DNA of 64,000 nucleotides from Porticoccus sp964276025 (GTDB lineage: Bacteria; Pseudomonadota; Gammaproteobacteria; Pseudomonadales; Porticoccaceae). How positions within the stretch are numbered: position 1 is the first letter of the stretch; every line of letters starts with the position of its first letter. The position numbers and the translations under genes are program-made. Below the pieces are notes generated by a model. That model had not been told where the DNA came from. It did not search any database and saw only the letters and a list, made by a program, of their open reading frames with translations. Location: positions 248,001 through 312,000 of the forward strand of contig CAXYDD010000002.1 of assembly GCA_964276025.1 (NCBI GenBank), written 5' to 3'. Of the stretch, positions 1 to 8,123 are shown piece by piece.

Positions 1-562
1 TATTTTCTATAGCAGAGATGATTTGAGAAATTTCCATCTCATCATTTATGTCTTGTTTAGCATATGTCTTATGGCCATTATCTATGTATATTTTATTTCC
101 CTTATCAGTTGAATCGGACCTCACAATTTGAAATAAATCGTCTATCATCCCCACTAGTCCCATCTCCATACCCTGTTCAGGATGATAGATACGACTTACG
201 CCTGCAGATTCAAGAAACTTAATTTCTTCAAGTGTAATAGTGCCGCCGCCGCCGCCAAAAACTTTAATATGCTCTGCCCCATATTCTTTTAGTAAGTCCA
301 ATAAGTAAGTAAAATATTCTATATGTCCACCCTGATAAGAACTTATGGCAATAGCATCGACATCCTCCTGAATTGCAGCACGAACAACTTCACATACACT
401 TCTGTTGTGGCCTAAATGCACTACTTCAGCACCCTTAGATTGAATTAATCTTCGGATCACATTAATAGCAGCATCATGTCCATCAAAAAGTGAGGCAGCT
501 GTTACAAAACGTAATGGTCTAGGAGTTTCGTTTTTTCTTCTTTTAGTAGCTAAATTTTTCAT
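1..562 (-). CDS. icmF: Fused isobutyryl-CoA mutase, N-terminal part (partial)
   Basis: The gene is cut by the left edge; about 187 N-terminal residues are visible. They form a cobalamin-binding Rossmann domain: FVTAASLFDGHDAA, with His29 as the expected cobalt ligand, then LGHNRSV, SSYQGGH and an FGGGGG loop, in the order seen at the amino end of IcmF. That family fuses this domain to a MeaI-type GTPase chaperone and the mutase domain, which would lie outside the window. IcmF uses adenosylcobalamin to interconvert isobutyryl-CoA and butyryl-CoA or related branched acyl-CoAs. The ATG at 562 has GGA nine bases upstream. The frame stays open back to a TTG at 628, so a 22-residue extension is possible. 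It is divergent from ettA. A stand-alone methylmalonyl-CoA mutase B12 subunit is less likely given the motif spellings. The B12 import operon nearby is consistent with its cofactor need. Confidence 0.85.
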   Translation of the reverse strand, partial: MKNLATKRRKNETPRPLRFVTAASLFDGHDAAINVIRRLIQSKGAEVVHLGHNRSVCEVVRAAIQEDVDAIAISSYQGGHIEYFTYLLDLLKEYGAEHIKVFGGGGGTITLEEIKFLESAGVSRIYHPEQGMEMGLVGMIDDLFQIVRSDSTDKGNKIYIDNGHKTYAKQDINDEMEISQIISAIEN

Positions 563-657
563 CGCTCTAATTCCGTGCTCAAATAAAACTGGATTATTTA
601 TATTGGTCCATTGTCTAGTAATAAACAATTTCTGTCAGCTTCATGTTTCCGTTAATA

Positions 658-663
658 TATAAT
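658..663 (+). promoter_or_regulatory. Possible -10 element for ettA
   Basis: A perfect TATAAT lies 32 bases before the chosen ettA ATG in the icmF/ettA divergent gap. No good -35 hexamer is seen 16-18 bases upstream, so this is only a candidate. The rest of the gap (563-694) shows nothing else I recognise. Confidence 0.3.
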
Positions 664-694
664 ACACACTAATAATTAAATGCTGATAACTATT

Positions 695-2359
695 ATGGCT
701 CAATACGTTTATACCATGAATCGCGTTAGTAAGATTGTCCCTCCAAAACGCGAGATTCTAAAAGATATATCTTTATCGTTTTTCCCGGGGGCCAAAATTG
801 GCGTTCTTGGTCTTAATGGGTCAGGCAAATCATCGCTTCTAAATATCATGTCAGGTCTTGATACTGATATTCATGGGGAAGCGACGCCAATGCCAGATAT
901 TAAAATAGGCTATCTCTGTCAAGAACCTCTTCTTAACAACGATAAAAATGTGCGGCAGAATGTTGAGGAAGGTGTTTTAGAAGCAATAGAGGCTTTAAAA
1001 GAACTTGAGCAAATCTATATTGATTATGCTGAGCCAGATGCAGACTTTGATAAGCTTGCCAAGCGACAAGGGCAACTAGAAAATATTATTGAATATTGGG
1101 ATGCACATAATTTAGATAGCCAGCTAAGTATTGCAGCTGACGCCTTAAGACTTCCTCCCTGGGATGCAGATGTATCTTTACTATCAGGAGGTGAAAGAAG
1201 AAGAGTGGCATTATGTAAATTACTTATCTCTAAACCCGACATGATATTGCTCGATGAGCCCACGAACCATTTAGATGCAGAATCTGTATATTGGTTAGAA
1301 AAGTTTCTAGAGGAATTTTCAGGTACTGTTGTTGCTGTAACTCATGATAGATACTTTCTTGATAATGTTGCTGGTTGGATTTTGGAGCTCGATAGAGGCC
1401 GAGGTATTCCTTATGAGGGCAACTATACAAACTGGCTTGAAACGAAAGAGGCACGGCTTAATATAGAGAAAAAACAAGAAGATGCTCGTCAACGCACAAT
1501 AAAAAATGAGCTGGAGTGGATTAGGCAAAATCCAAAAGGCCGACATACAAAAAATAAAGCAAGATTAGCTCGTTTTGAAGAAATGAATTCGCAAGAATTT
1601 CAGAGTCGCAATGAAACAAACGAAATATATATACCTCCTGGACCAAGGCTTGGTGAGAATGTTATTTCTTTTGATAACGTTAATAAAAGTTTTGGTGACC
1701 AACTAATAGTCGATAATTTATCTCTCAAAATTCCCAAGGGGTCAATTGTTGGTGTAATTGGAGGAAATGGTGCTGGAAAATCTACACTTTTTAAAATGAT
1801 CTGTGGAATAGAAGATCCTGACAGCGGTAATATTTCTATTGGTGAAACAGTTAAGCTCGCGTTTGTTGATCAAAGCAGAGAAAACCTTGATAACAATCAG
1901 AGTGTCTGGGAGGCGATCTCAGATAAACAAGATACTCTTAAAATTGGAAATTACGAAATATCTTCACGGGCATATGCCGGAAGGTTTAACTTTAGAGGTA
2001 ACGATCAACAAAAAAAGGTCGGAGAACTATCTGGTGGTGAGAGAGGTAGATTACATTTAGGAATAACTCTAAAACAAGGTGCTAATGTATTGTTATTAGA
2101 TGAGCCTTCAAATGATTTAGACATTGAGACGCTTAGAGCGCTAGAAGAGGCTATCCAAAATTTCCCTGGCTGTGTGCTTGTTATATCACATGATCGTTGG
2201 TTTTTAGACAGAATTTCAACACATATCTTAGCCTATGAAGGTAATAGCGAGATCAAATTTTTTGAAGGAAATTATAGTGAATATCATGAGGATCTGACGA
2301 AGCGAAAAGGGTCTGATTCGGAACCTAAGCGTATAAAATATAAGCGCCTAAAAAATTAA
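695..2359 (+). CDS. ettA: Energy-dependent translational throttle protein EttA (ABC-F)
   Basis: Cytoplasmic ABC-F ATPase that binds the ribosomal E site and gates entry into elongation according to the ATP/ADP ratio. The protein has 554 residues (E. coli about 555) and begins MAQYVYTMNRV, the family start. I therefore chose the ATG at 695 over an in-frame ATG five codons upstream. There are two ATPase cassettes. The first has GLNGSGKS (39-46), LSGGERRR and LLDEPTNHLD; the second has GGNGAGKST, LSGGERGR and LLDEPSNDLD. The arm and linker region between them is rich in charged residues, and the C-terminus EPKRIKYKRLK is typical. It has no membrane segment, so it is not a transporter. It is a single gene with a terminator hairpin overlapping its stop codon. 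Confidence 0.97.
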   Translation: MAQYVYTMNRVSKIVPPKREILKDISLSFFPGAKIGVLGLNGSGKSSLLNIMSGLDTDIHGEATPMPDIKIGYLCQEPLLNNDKNVRQNVEEGVLEAIEALKELEQIYIDYAEPDADFDKLAKRQGQLENIIEYWDAHNLDSQLSIAADALRLPPWDADVSLLSGGERRRVALCKLLISKPDMILLDEPTNHLDAESVYWLEKFLEEFSGTVVAVTHDRYFLDNVAGWILELDRGRGIPYEGNYTNWLETKEARLNIEKKQEDARQRTIKNELEWIRQNPKGRHTKNKARLARFEEMNSQEFQSRNETNEIYIPPGPRLGENVISFDNVNKSFGDQLIVDNLSLKIPKGSIVGVIGGNGAGKSTLFKMICGIEDPDSGNISIGETVKLAFVDQSRENLDNNQSVWEAISDKQDTLKIGNYEISSRAYAGRFNFRGNDQQKKVGELSGGERGRLHLGITLKQGANVLLLDEPSNDLDIETLRALEEAIQNFPGCVLVISHDRWFLDRISTHILAYEGNSEIKFFEGNYSEYHEDLTKRKGSDSEPKRIKYKRLKN

Positions 2360-2393
2360 AATAATTTTTATAAAAAGGCGCTAATCGTTTTTT
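2343..2393 (+). terminator. Terminator between convergent ettA and the HA-repeat gene
   Basis: AGCGCCT (2343-2349) pairs with AGGCGCT (2376-2382). Inside lies a second arm pair, AAAAATTA and TAATTTTT, and T6 follows at 2388-2393. The outer left arm lies in the last codons of ettA and the right arm includes part of the stop codon of the opposing gene, so the hairpin occupies the 21-base gap and the ends of both genes. The T tract suits the ettA transcript best; function on the other strand is less certain. Confidence 0.65.
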
Positions 2394-3097
2394 CTGTAGA
2401 GATGCAAATGCAATGGTTCTCCTGATTCCGGAGTCCAATCAAATCCTAATGCATCTAGCTTAAGCATCTTTGCTTCGGTCAACCAACTATAAACCATATC
2501 TATGCGCTGTTTGATCACCCACTGACCTAAAGCTATCTCACCTGTAACCGACTCTTCATCAGTCACATAGTCAGCAGGTACCAAACAATCGCCATTTTCT
2601 TGCTTATATAGCTCTAAAGCAGCCAAGGCTCTTTTCCAGTCATATTCGCGAAGATCCCAAACATAATCAACCGTACAGAGTCTTTGGTATTTTTCTCTAG
2701 GATAATTACCCTCTGTAAGCCTTTGGGCTCTGGCAAAGTCACCTAGCTCATAGTGATCACCTTCTGTAAGATAGTTTTCGGGAACTAAACTATCGCCAAA
2801 TTGTTCTTTATATTTCTGTAATTCGGCAAAGCCTTTTTCCCAATGAGGTTCATGTGGATCCCAAACAAATTTTAATTTATCTAATCGATTAATTTGATCT
2901 TCTGTCAAAAGTCCATTAGCTCGATCTTGGCGTAATTTAAGCAACCAAAAACCTAATGTGAAACCGTCGTCAGTGGAATAAAATTGAGGCACTAAGGTGT
3001 TAGTATACTCCTCTCTATAATCTGACAAGTGCTGAAAAGCCTCATTCCATGGTGTACTTTCTGTTTCTTTTAATCTTTGCGCTAAGTCTTTATACAT
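2381..3097 (-). CDS. Stand-alone helicase-associated (HA) repeat protein
   Basis: A 238-residue cytoplasmic protein made almost entirely of three copies of the helicase-associated domain, starting near Trp17, Trp86 and Trp154. Each copy has W..A...L..Y, then LVP..Y.T, then in most copies an L.KL.F.W or similar ending (FVWDP, YVWDL, FDWTP). The HA domain is usually found as repeats at the end of large superfamily-2 helicases and is thought to bind nucleic acid. No helicase motifs (Walker A, DEAD/DEAH) are present and no helicase gene is adjacent. The ATG at 3097 begins MYKDLAQRL; there is no signal peptide. It converges on ettA and is divergent from the DUF1456 gene. The function is unknown; nucleic-acid binding is an inference from the domain. 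Confidence 0.8.
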   Translation of the reverse strand: MYKDLAQRLKETESTPWNEAFQHLSDYREEYTNTLVPQFYSTDDGFTLGFWLLKLRQDRANGLLTEDQINRLDKLKFVWDPHEPHWEKGFAELQKYKEQFGDSLVPENYLTEGDHYELGDFARAQRLTEGNYPREKYQRLCTVDYVWDLREYDWKRALAALELYKQENGDCLVPADYVTDEESVTGEIALGQWVIKQRIDMVYSWLTEAKMLKLDALGFDWTPESGEPLHLHLYRKND

Positions 3098-3255
3098 AAT
3101 TTTTTTCTTCTTAGTTATTCCTTAATACTGATAAAGTTAAGAAAATTAATATACATTAACAATTATTAAGTATATATCGTTGATAATTATATATAGAGTT
3201 TACCAGCAAAATTATCACCAATCGACATTTTTTGAAAGAATGAGGGGATAAATTT

Positions 3256-3777
3256 ATGACAAATAATGATGTACTACGTCGTATCCGGTATGTCCTCGGC
3301 TATGATGATGAAAAAATGATTATTATTTTTAGCTTGGGAGGTAAAACTATATCTACTGATACCCTAATCAAACAATTGAAGAAAAATACTGAGTCAGATT
3401 TTTTAAATTGTAGTGATAGTCATCTTGCTGCATTCCTTAATGGTCTAATTATTGAGAAAAGAGGCAAGAAAGAAGACTTACAGCCTCCGCCTGAAAAAAA
3501 ATTAAACAACAATATGATATTCACTAAGCTGAAAATTGCATTTCATTTAAAGTCGGATGATATTTTGGAAATGCTTACTTTAGCAGATTTTGAATTAAGC
3601 TCGCATGAACTAAGTTCTTTCTTTCGAAAAAATACCCATAAAAATCATAGAGAGTGTAAAGATCAAGTTCTAAGGTGTTTTCTAAAAGGACTGCAGCTGA
3701 AATACAGAAGCCCAGATGCTGAAATGGATAAACCAAAAAACTCGGTTTGGAAATCCCTGTATGTTCAAAGAAAATAA
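3256..3777 (+). CDS. DUF1456 family protein (YehS-like)
   Basis: A 173-residue protein with two halves that repeat each other: NNDVLRRIRYVLGYDD near the start and NNMIFTKLKIAFHLKSDD near residue 85. Each is followed by a segment ending in a FLNGL or FLKGL motif. This internal duplication and the length match the DUF1456 family (E. coli YehS, about 156 residues), whose function is not established. The ATG is preceded by GAGGGG eight bases away, a very strong ribosome-binding site. It is soluble, with no catalytic motif that I recognise. The sigma-54 promoter for amtB begins only ten bases after its stop, so it is probably transcribed separately. Confidence 0.85.
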   Translation: MTNNDVLRRIRYVLGYDDEKMIIIFSLGGKTISTDTLIKQLKKNTESDFLNCSDSHLAAFLNGLIIEKRGKKEDLQPPPEKKLNNNMIFTKLKIAFHLKSDDILEMLTLADFELSSHELSSFFRKNTHKNHRECKDQVLRCFLKGLQLKYRSPDAEMDKPKNSVWKSLYVQRK

Positions 3778-3786
3778 TAATTACAA

Positions 3787-3802
3787 TGGCACAGTTATTG
3801 CA
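3787..3802 (+). promoter_or_regulatory. Sigma-54 promoter for amtB
   Basis: TGGCAC, five bases, then TTGCA: an essentially exact -24/-12 RpoN element with GG (3788-3789) and GC (3800-3801) separated by ten bases. Transcription would start near 3813, giving a leader of about 100 bases before amtB. In proteobacteria such promoters on ammonium transporter genes are driven by NtrC under nitrogen limitation. I could not identify convincing NtrC sites in the upstream coding sequence. Confidence 0.85.
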
Positions 3803-3843
3803 TTAATTTATTCTAGTGGTTGACTATTCACACTAAAATACGC

Positions 3844-3864
3844 AGATCAACTAATATTTGATCT
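3844..3864 (+). repeat. Inverted repeat in the amtB leader
   Basis: AGATCAA and TTGATCT are perfect 7-bp arms around a 7-base centre, in the predicted untranslated leader downstream of the sigma-54 promoter. It could be an RNA hairpin or a protein-binding site; no T tract follows, so it is not a terminator. Confidence 0.5.
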
Positions 3865-3921
3865 AAATCAGTGCACTTCCAAAGTTAGATGCACCAATAT
3901 TGCTCAATGGGATTACATGTC

Positions 3922-5232
3922 ATGTTAAAAAGCTTAAACCAAAAATATAGATTAATATTATCTTTGTTTGCCTTAATGATTCCTAGCTTGGGATATGCAG
4001 ATACACTAAATGCTGCTAATACAGCCTGGATTATAACTGCTACCGCACTGGTTTTATTTATGACTATTCCTGGTCTCTCGCTTTTTTATAGTGGTTTGGT
4101 TCGTGTAAAAAATGTCCTCTCTGTGCTAATGCAATGCTTCGCTATAACTTGTGTAGCATCAGTTATTTGGTTAATTTGTGGCTATAGCCTTGCATTTGGT
4201 GACGGAGGCTCACTTAATTTCTTTATTGGGAACTTCGATAATGTGATGCTCGCTAATGTTTTTGAAGACACTTTAAGCGGTGATATACCTGAATCTGTTT
4301 TCGTGATGTTTCAAATGACATTCGCTGTAATAACACCAGCACTAATTGTTGGGGCTTTTGCTGAGAGGATTAAATTTTCTGCAGTATTAATTTTTAGTAG
4401 CGTATGGTTAATTTTAGTTTATATTCCCATCACTCATTGGGTTTGGGGTGGAGGCTGGTTGATGCAAATGGGTCTTCTAGATTTTGCTGGTGGTACAGTC
4501 GTACACATAACAGCTGGTACGGCTGCTTTAGTAGCAGCACTAGTGATAGGTAATAGAAGAGGATTTCAGCAGCAACCTATGACACCGCACAACTTAACAC
4601 TAACTGTTATTGGGGCTGGAATGTTATGGGTCGGATGGTTTGGATTTAACGGAGGATCGGCATTGGCAGCCAACGGGGATGCTGGAATGGCGATGCTTGT
4701 AACTCATATATCTGCAGCAACAGCATCCCTTGCTTGGATGATGATGGAGTGGTTGAAGTATGGTAAACCCTCTGTATTAGGCATTGTAACCGGAATGGTT
4801 GCAGGACTTGGGACTATAACACCAGCTTCAGGTTTTGTCGGTCCTGGAGGAGCTTTAGTTATCGGATTTTCAGCAGGAATCGTTTGTTACTACGCAACAC
4901 AATTAATAAAGCAAACACTTAAAATCGATGATTCATTAGATGTTTTTCCTGTGCACGGAGTGGGGGGTATATTAGGAACAATTTTAGCTGGCTTTTTTAT
5001 CTCAAGCGAGCTTGGAGTTTTTAGTGGCCAAGGTCTCTCTGAAGGCGAAACTATAATGAGTCAATTAGGTATTCAAACGATTGGTGTGATGAGTACTTTT
5101 TGTTATACCGCTGTTGTTACTTACATTATACTCAAAATCATTGATGCTACATTAGGTCTTCGTGCATCAAAAGATGATGAGGATTATGGTCTTGATGTAA
5201 CTCAGCATAATGAACGCGGTTACGACTTATAA
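3922..5232 (+). CDS. amtB: Ammonium transporter AmtB
   Basis: Inner-membrane ammonium channel of the Amt/Rh family, about 436 residues with some eleven membrane segments. The first 23 residues form a signal peptide (LILSLFALMIPSLGYA), as in E. coli AmtB. The pore histidines are in VVHITAGTAA and VHGVGGILGT. The ATG at 3922 has GGGA upstream and starts directly at the signal peptide; ATGs at 3889 and 3907 are possible but add residues not seen in the family. No glnK (PII) gene lies before it, although the two are usually adjacent. It is monocistronic, with its own sigma-54 promoter and a terminator. Confidence 0.95.
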   Translation: MLKSLNQKYRLILSLFALMIPSLGYADTLNAANTAWIITATALVLFMTIPGLSLFYSGLVRVKNVLSVLMQCFAITCVASVIWLICGYSLAFGDGGSLNFFIGNFDNVMLANVFEDTLSGDIPESVFVMFQMTFAVITPALIVGAFAERIKFSAVLIFSSVWLILVYIPITHWVWGGGWLMQMGLLDFAGGTVVHITAGTAALVAALVIGNRRGFQQQPMTPHNLTLTVIGAGMLWVGWFGFNGGSALAANGDAGMAMLVTHISAATASLAWMMMEWLKYGKPSVLGIVTGMVAGLGTITPASGFVGPGGALVIGFSAGIVCYYATQLIKQTLKIDDSLDVFPVHGVGGILGTILAGFFISSELGVFSGQGLSEGETIMSQLGIQTIGVMSTFCYTAVVTYIILKIIDATLGLRASKDDEDYGLDVTQHNERGYDL

Positions 5233-5268
5233 TTTTTAACAGATAGGCATATATAACTAAGAAATTAG

Positions 5269-5293
5269 GTAGTAGCTTAGCTCTACTTTTTTT
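5269..5293 (+). terminator. Terminator after amtB
   Basis: GTAGTAGC and GCTCTAC form a short stem with one bulged base, followed by T7 (5287-5293). The T tract overlaps the 3' end of btuF, which is convergent. Confidence 0.6.
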
Positions 5294-6188
5294 CTTGATT
5301 TCGAGACCTCTCTAAGTAATTACATATTTTTTCTGTGCCTTCTATAATTCTTGGTCCATGTCTTATCAGCAAATCTGGATCTATAAAATATACTTGTTTA
5401 TTTTTTACAGCCTTCATTGAGATTCTGTTTGCCCACTCACTTAACCATTTTTCTTCATTTTCTTTTTTGGTTCCCGCTATAACAACTTGAGGATCAGATC
5501 TCACTAATGACTCCAAACTGACTTTTAATGCTATGGGTATGGCTTTTGAAAAAATATTAAATCCTCCACATAATTCAATTACATCAGATATTAGGTGTCG
5601 CCCGCTAAGTGTCATAATTGGATTGTCTGACATCTGATAAAAAACACTAATTTTTTGCCTATTACTATAATTTTCTTTCAATTGGCTCAATCTATTAATG
5701 AATTTATTTGCCTCATTTTCACCTTTATCTTTAGCATCTAACAAAATTCCAAGTTTTCGAATCGTTGCAGCTACCCCCTCAAGTTTATTTGGCTCTGAAA
5801 CATAGACAGAAAAACCTAATGACTTTAATTTATTTATTACTTCTGAGCCATTACCGGAACCCCAAGCAAGGATGAGATCAGGCTGAATTTTGGCTATAGA
5901 CTCATAACTAATTGTATTATGTGAGCCTATGCGTGGAATTTTTTTTGCTGCCTCTGGGTAGTTACTAAAACTCATTACCCCTACCAATTTATCTCCCTGG
6001 TCTATAGCAAAAACTAATTCTGTGAGATGCGGAGCAAGGGTTATTACCCGCTGTGCTGGCTTTACTAGAATAACCTCACTTCCTACATCGTCAGTAATTG
6101 CTAACTCAGCAACTGCATACGATAAAAAAGTTGTGTTTAACCCTAAAACTAGTGGCAAACTCAACCATTGGATTAATTTTTTGTTCAT
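5283..6188 (-). CDS. btuF: Periplasmic vitamin B12-binding protein BtuF
   Basis: Substrate-binding protein of an ABC importer, 301 residues. It has a signal peptide of about 28 residues ending SYAVA, then the cluster A-2 type substrate-binding fold: RVITLAPHLTELVFAI near residue 47, GSHNTISYESIAKIQPDLILAW near 90, and a long connecting helix. It should capture cobalamin in the periplasm and deliver it to BtuCD. The family also includes haem and siderophore binders. The B12 assignment rests on the operon: it is the last gene after the riboswitch, btuB, cobO, btuC and btuD. There are 64 bases between btuD and this ATG. Confidence 0.88.
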   Translation of the reverse strand: MNKKLIQWLSLPLVLGLNTTFLSYAVAELAITDDVGSEVILVKPAQRVITLAPHLTELVFAIDQGDKLVGVMSFSNYPEAAKKIPRIGSHNTISYESIAKIQPDLILAWGSGNGSEVINKLKSLGFSVYVSEPNKLEGVAATIRKLGILLDAKDKGENEANKFINRLSQLKENYSNRQKISVFYQMSDNPIMTLSGRHLISDVIELCGGFNIFSKAIPIALKVSLESLVRSDPQVVIAGTKKENEEKWLSEWANRISMKAVKNKQVYFIDPDLLIRHGPRIIEGTEKICNYLERSRNQEKK

Positions 6189-6252
6189 TTAAAAGCCCTT
6201 CATTACAAACAATAAATATAAGCTAGTATAAAATTACTGTACGGAGCTCCAT

Positions 6253-7038
6253 CTAGATAACTATAAGAAGTTTTTTATTCTCAGGATTTTCTTGAACTTT
6301 TGCTCTCACACCAAAAACCTGCTCTATATTTTCTGTAGTAAAAACTTCTTTTGGCAAACCAGTTTTTACTAGTTTGCCGCAATCCATCATTATGACCTGA
6401 TCAGAGCATTTCGCTGCTAAATTTAAGTCATGCATAACCAATAAAATTCCCACGCCTTTAGAGGAAAAATTACTGACTATCTCCAAGGTTAATTGCTGAT
6501 GAGCTAAGTCAAAAGAAGAAGTTGGTTCATCTAAAAGCAAAAATCGATCATTGTAATTCTTTTGTTTTGTATCTACATCCCATACCTGGGCTAGACTTCT
6601 AGCTAAATGTATACGTTGTTTTTCGCCACCTGATAAATGAGTATACTGACGATTTGCTAGATAAGTTGCATCTACAATTTTTAAAGCGGAAGCTACAATC
6701 TCATCATCTCTTTTTAAGCCAGTATCATGAGGAGTTCTGGCTAACAGAACAACTTCTTCAGCTGTAAATGGGAAATTTAACGAAGAATGCTGTGGTAGAA
6801 CCGATAAAGATTTTGCTCTATCAACAGAATCCCAGTTATTAATATCTTTCCCATTTAATACTACAGAACCAGATGTCGGTAAAATATCATTCGATAAGCA
6901 ACGAAGTAAGGATGTTTTACCTGCTCCATTAGGGCCAACTATTGTTGTAATTTTTCCTGGCAAAATAGAAATGTTAACGTCTCGTAATAAAAAGGTCCCA
7001 GAACAATTAAGTGATAATTTGTCGGCTACAAGGGACAT
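6253..7038 (-). CDS. btuD: ABC transporter ATPase of the B12 importer (HmuV-like BtuD)
   Basis: Cytoplasmic ATPase of about 261 residues: Walker A GPNGAGKT, signature LSGGEKQRIHLARSL, Walker B FLLLDEPTS, and switch histidine in VMHDLN. The segment LPQHSSLNFPFTAEEVV closely resembles HmuV haem-import ATPases rather than enteric BtuD. The operon (riboswitch, btuB, cobO, btuC, btuF) nonetheless makes cobalamin the likely cargo. I chose the ATG at 7038, five bases after the btuC stop. The frame extends to a TTG at 7083 that would overlap btuC by 40 bases and add 15 residues foreign to the family. Confidence 0.88.
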   Translation of the reverse strand: MSLVADKLSLNCSGTFLLRDVNISILPGKITTIVGPNGAGKTSLLRCLSNDILPTSGSVVLNGKDINNWDSVDRAKSLSVLPQHSSLNFPFTAEEVVLLARTPHDTGLKRDDEIVASALKIVDATYLANRQYTHLSGGEKQRIHLARSLAQVWDVDTKQKNYNDRFLLLDEPTSSFDLAHQQLTLEIVSNFSSKGVGILLVMHDLNLAAKCSDQVIMMDCGKLVKTGLPKEVFTTENIEQVFGVRAKVQENPENKKLLIVI

Positions 7039-7043
7039 AGATA

Positions 7044-8108
7044 TTATCTCTGAATACGATGATGATTTTTGGTGAGTAGCCAAAAGAAAAATGGTACGCC
7101 CAAAAGCGCAGTTAAAATACCTGTAGGTAACTCGGCTGGAGCAACTATAATGCGTGCAAAACTATCAGCTACTATTAAAAGAATTGCACCAAGCGCAGCT
7201 GAGCTAGGTATCAGATATCTATGGTCGGGACCTATGACTAGGCGCACCATATGAGGAACGACCAAACCCACAAAGGAAATCATACCTGCTACGGCAACTG
7301 ATGCACCAACTCCTATTGCTGTCAATAAAATAATTCGCTGCTTCACTCTCTCAGTATTTATACCTAGGTGCCGTGCTTCTGACTCACCAAGCAGAAATGC
7401 ATTAAGAGCTTGGCTTTGACTAGGAAGCGTAATTAATAACAAACTAGCAGCGATTCCGGCGATTCCAACACGAAACCAATTAGCTGCATCCAAACTACCC
7501 ATTTGCCATAAACTCATGCGCCTCAACATTTCATTATCTGCAATAAAGCTAAATATCCCATTTAAGGCCCCAGCTAGTGCGCTAATTGCAATACCAACTA
7601 ATAGCATTGTCGGAACAGAAGTTCCTGCAGAAGAAGTAGATAATCGGTAAACTAATAAGACGGCCAAAGCGCCCCCTATAGACGCGCCAAAAGCGACTAA
7701 TGTGAGCCCAAAAAAACTACTGCTATGAAGCCAGGTACCACAGAATACAATAACAAAGCTAGCCCCTGCAGATGCACCACTGGAAACACCAATTAACGAG
7801 GGGTCTGCTAAAGGATTTCTAAACAATCCCTGCATCACTGCTCCACAGCATGCTAAAGAAGCACCTACTAAAGCTGCCAGGACTACTCGCGGAAATCGAA
7901 TTGCAGAAAGAATTACCTTTTCATGCGAAAAATTCGTTTGATTTGCTGTGTTGCCACTGATGTCCATTATGCTGAGAATGCTTAGCAGAGACTCTATAAA
8001 CTTAGCGGGAGAAATAAAAACAGGTCCGACCAAAGTAGCTAAAATCATCACTGGTATCAATGAAAAAAAGAGGATCAACGTAAATTTACGGGACTTGATA
8101 CCTCTCAA
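7044..8108 (-). CDS. btuC: Vitamin B12 ABC transporter permease BtuC
   Basis: Inner-membrane permease of the FecCD/BtuC family, 354 residues, about ten membrane helices. Family motifs include RFPRVVLAALVGASLACCGAV, FRNPLADPSLIGVSSGAS and, near the C-terminus, FVGLVVPHMVRLVIGPDHR, the region that contacts the ATPase. It starts with TTG at 8108, supported by GGAG eight bases upstream; the next in-frame ATG would remove most of the first helix. The cobO stop codon lies just before this ribosome-binding site, so the two genes are probably translated from one message. Confidence 0.9.
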   Translation of the reverse strand: MRGIKSRKFTLILFFSLIPVMILATLVGPVFISPAKFIESLLSILSIMDISGNTANQTNFSHEKVILSAIRFPRVVLAALVGASLACCGAVMQGLFRNPLADPSLIGVSSGASAGASFVIVFCGTWLHSSSFFGLTLVAFGASIGGALAVLLVYRLSTSSAGTSVPTMLLVGIAISALAGALNGIFSFIADNEMLRRMSLWQMGSLDAANWFRVGIAGIAASLLLITLPSQSQALNAFLLGESEARHLGINTERVKQRIILLTAIGVGASVAVAGMISFVGLVVPHMVRLVIGPDHRYLIPSSAALGAILLIVADSFARIIVAPAELPTGILTALLGVPFFFWLLTKNHHRIQR

Positions 8109-8123
8109 AGAGATTTCTCCATT

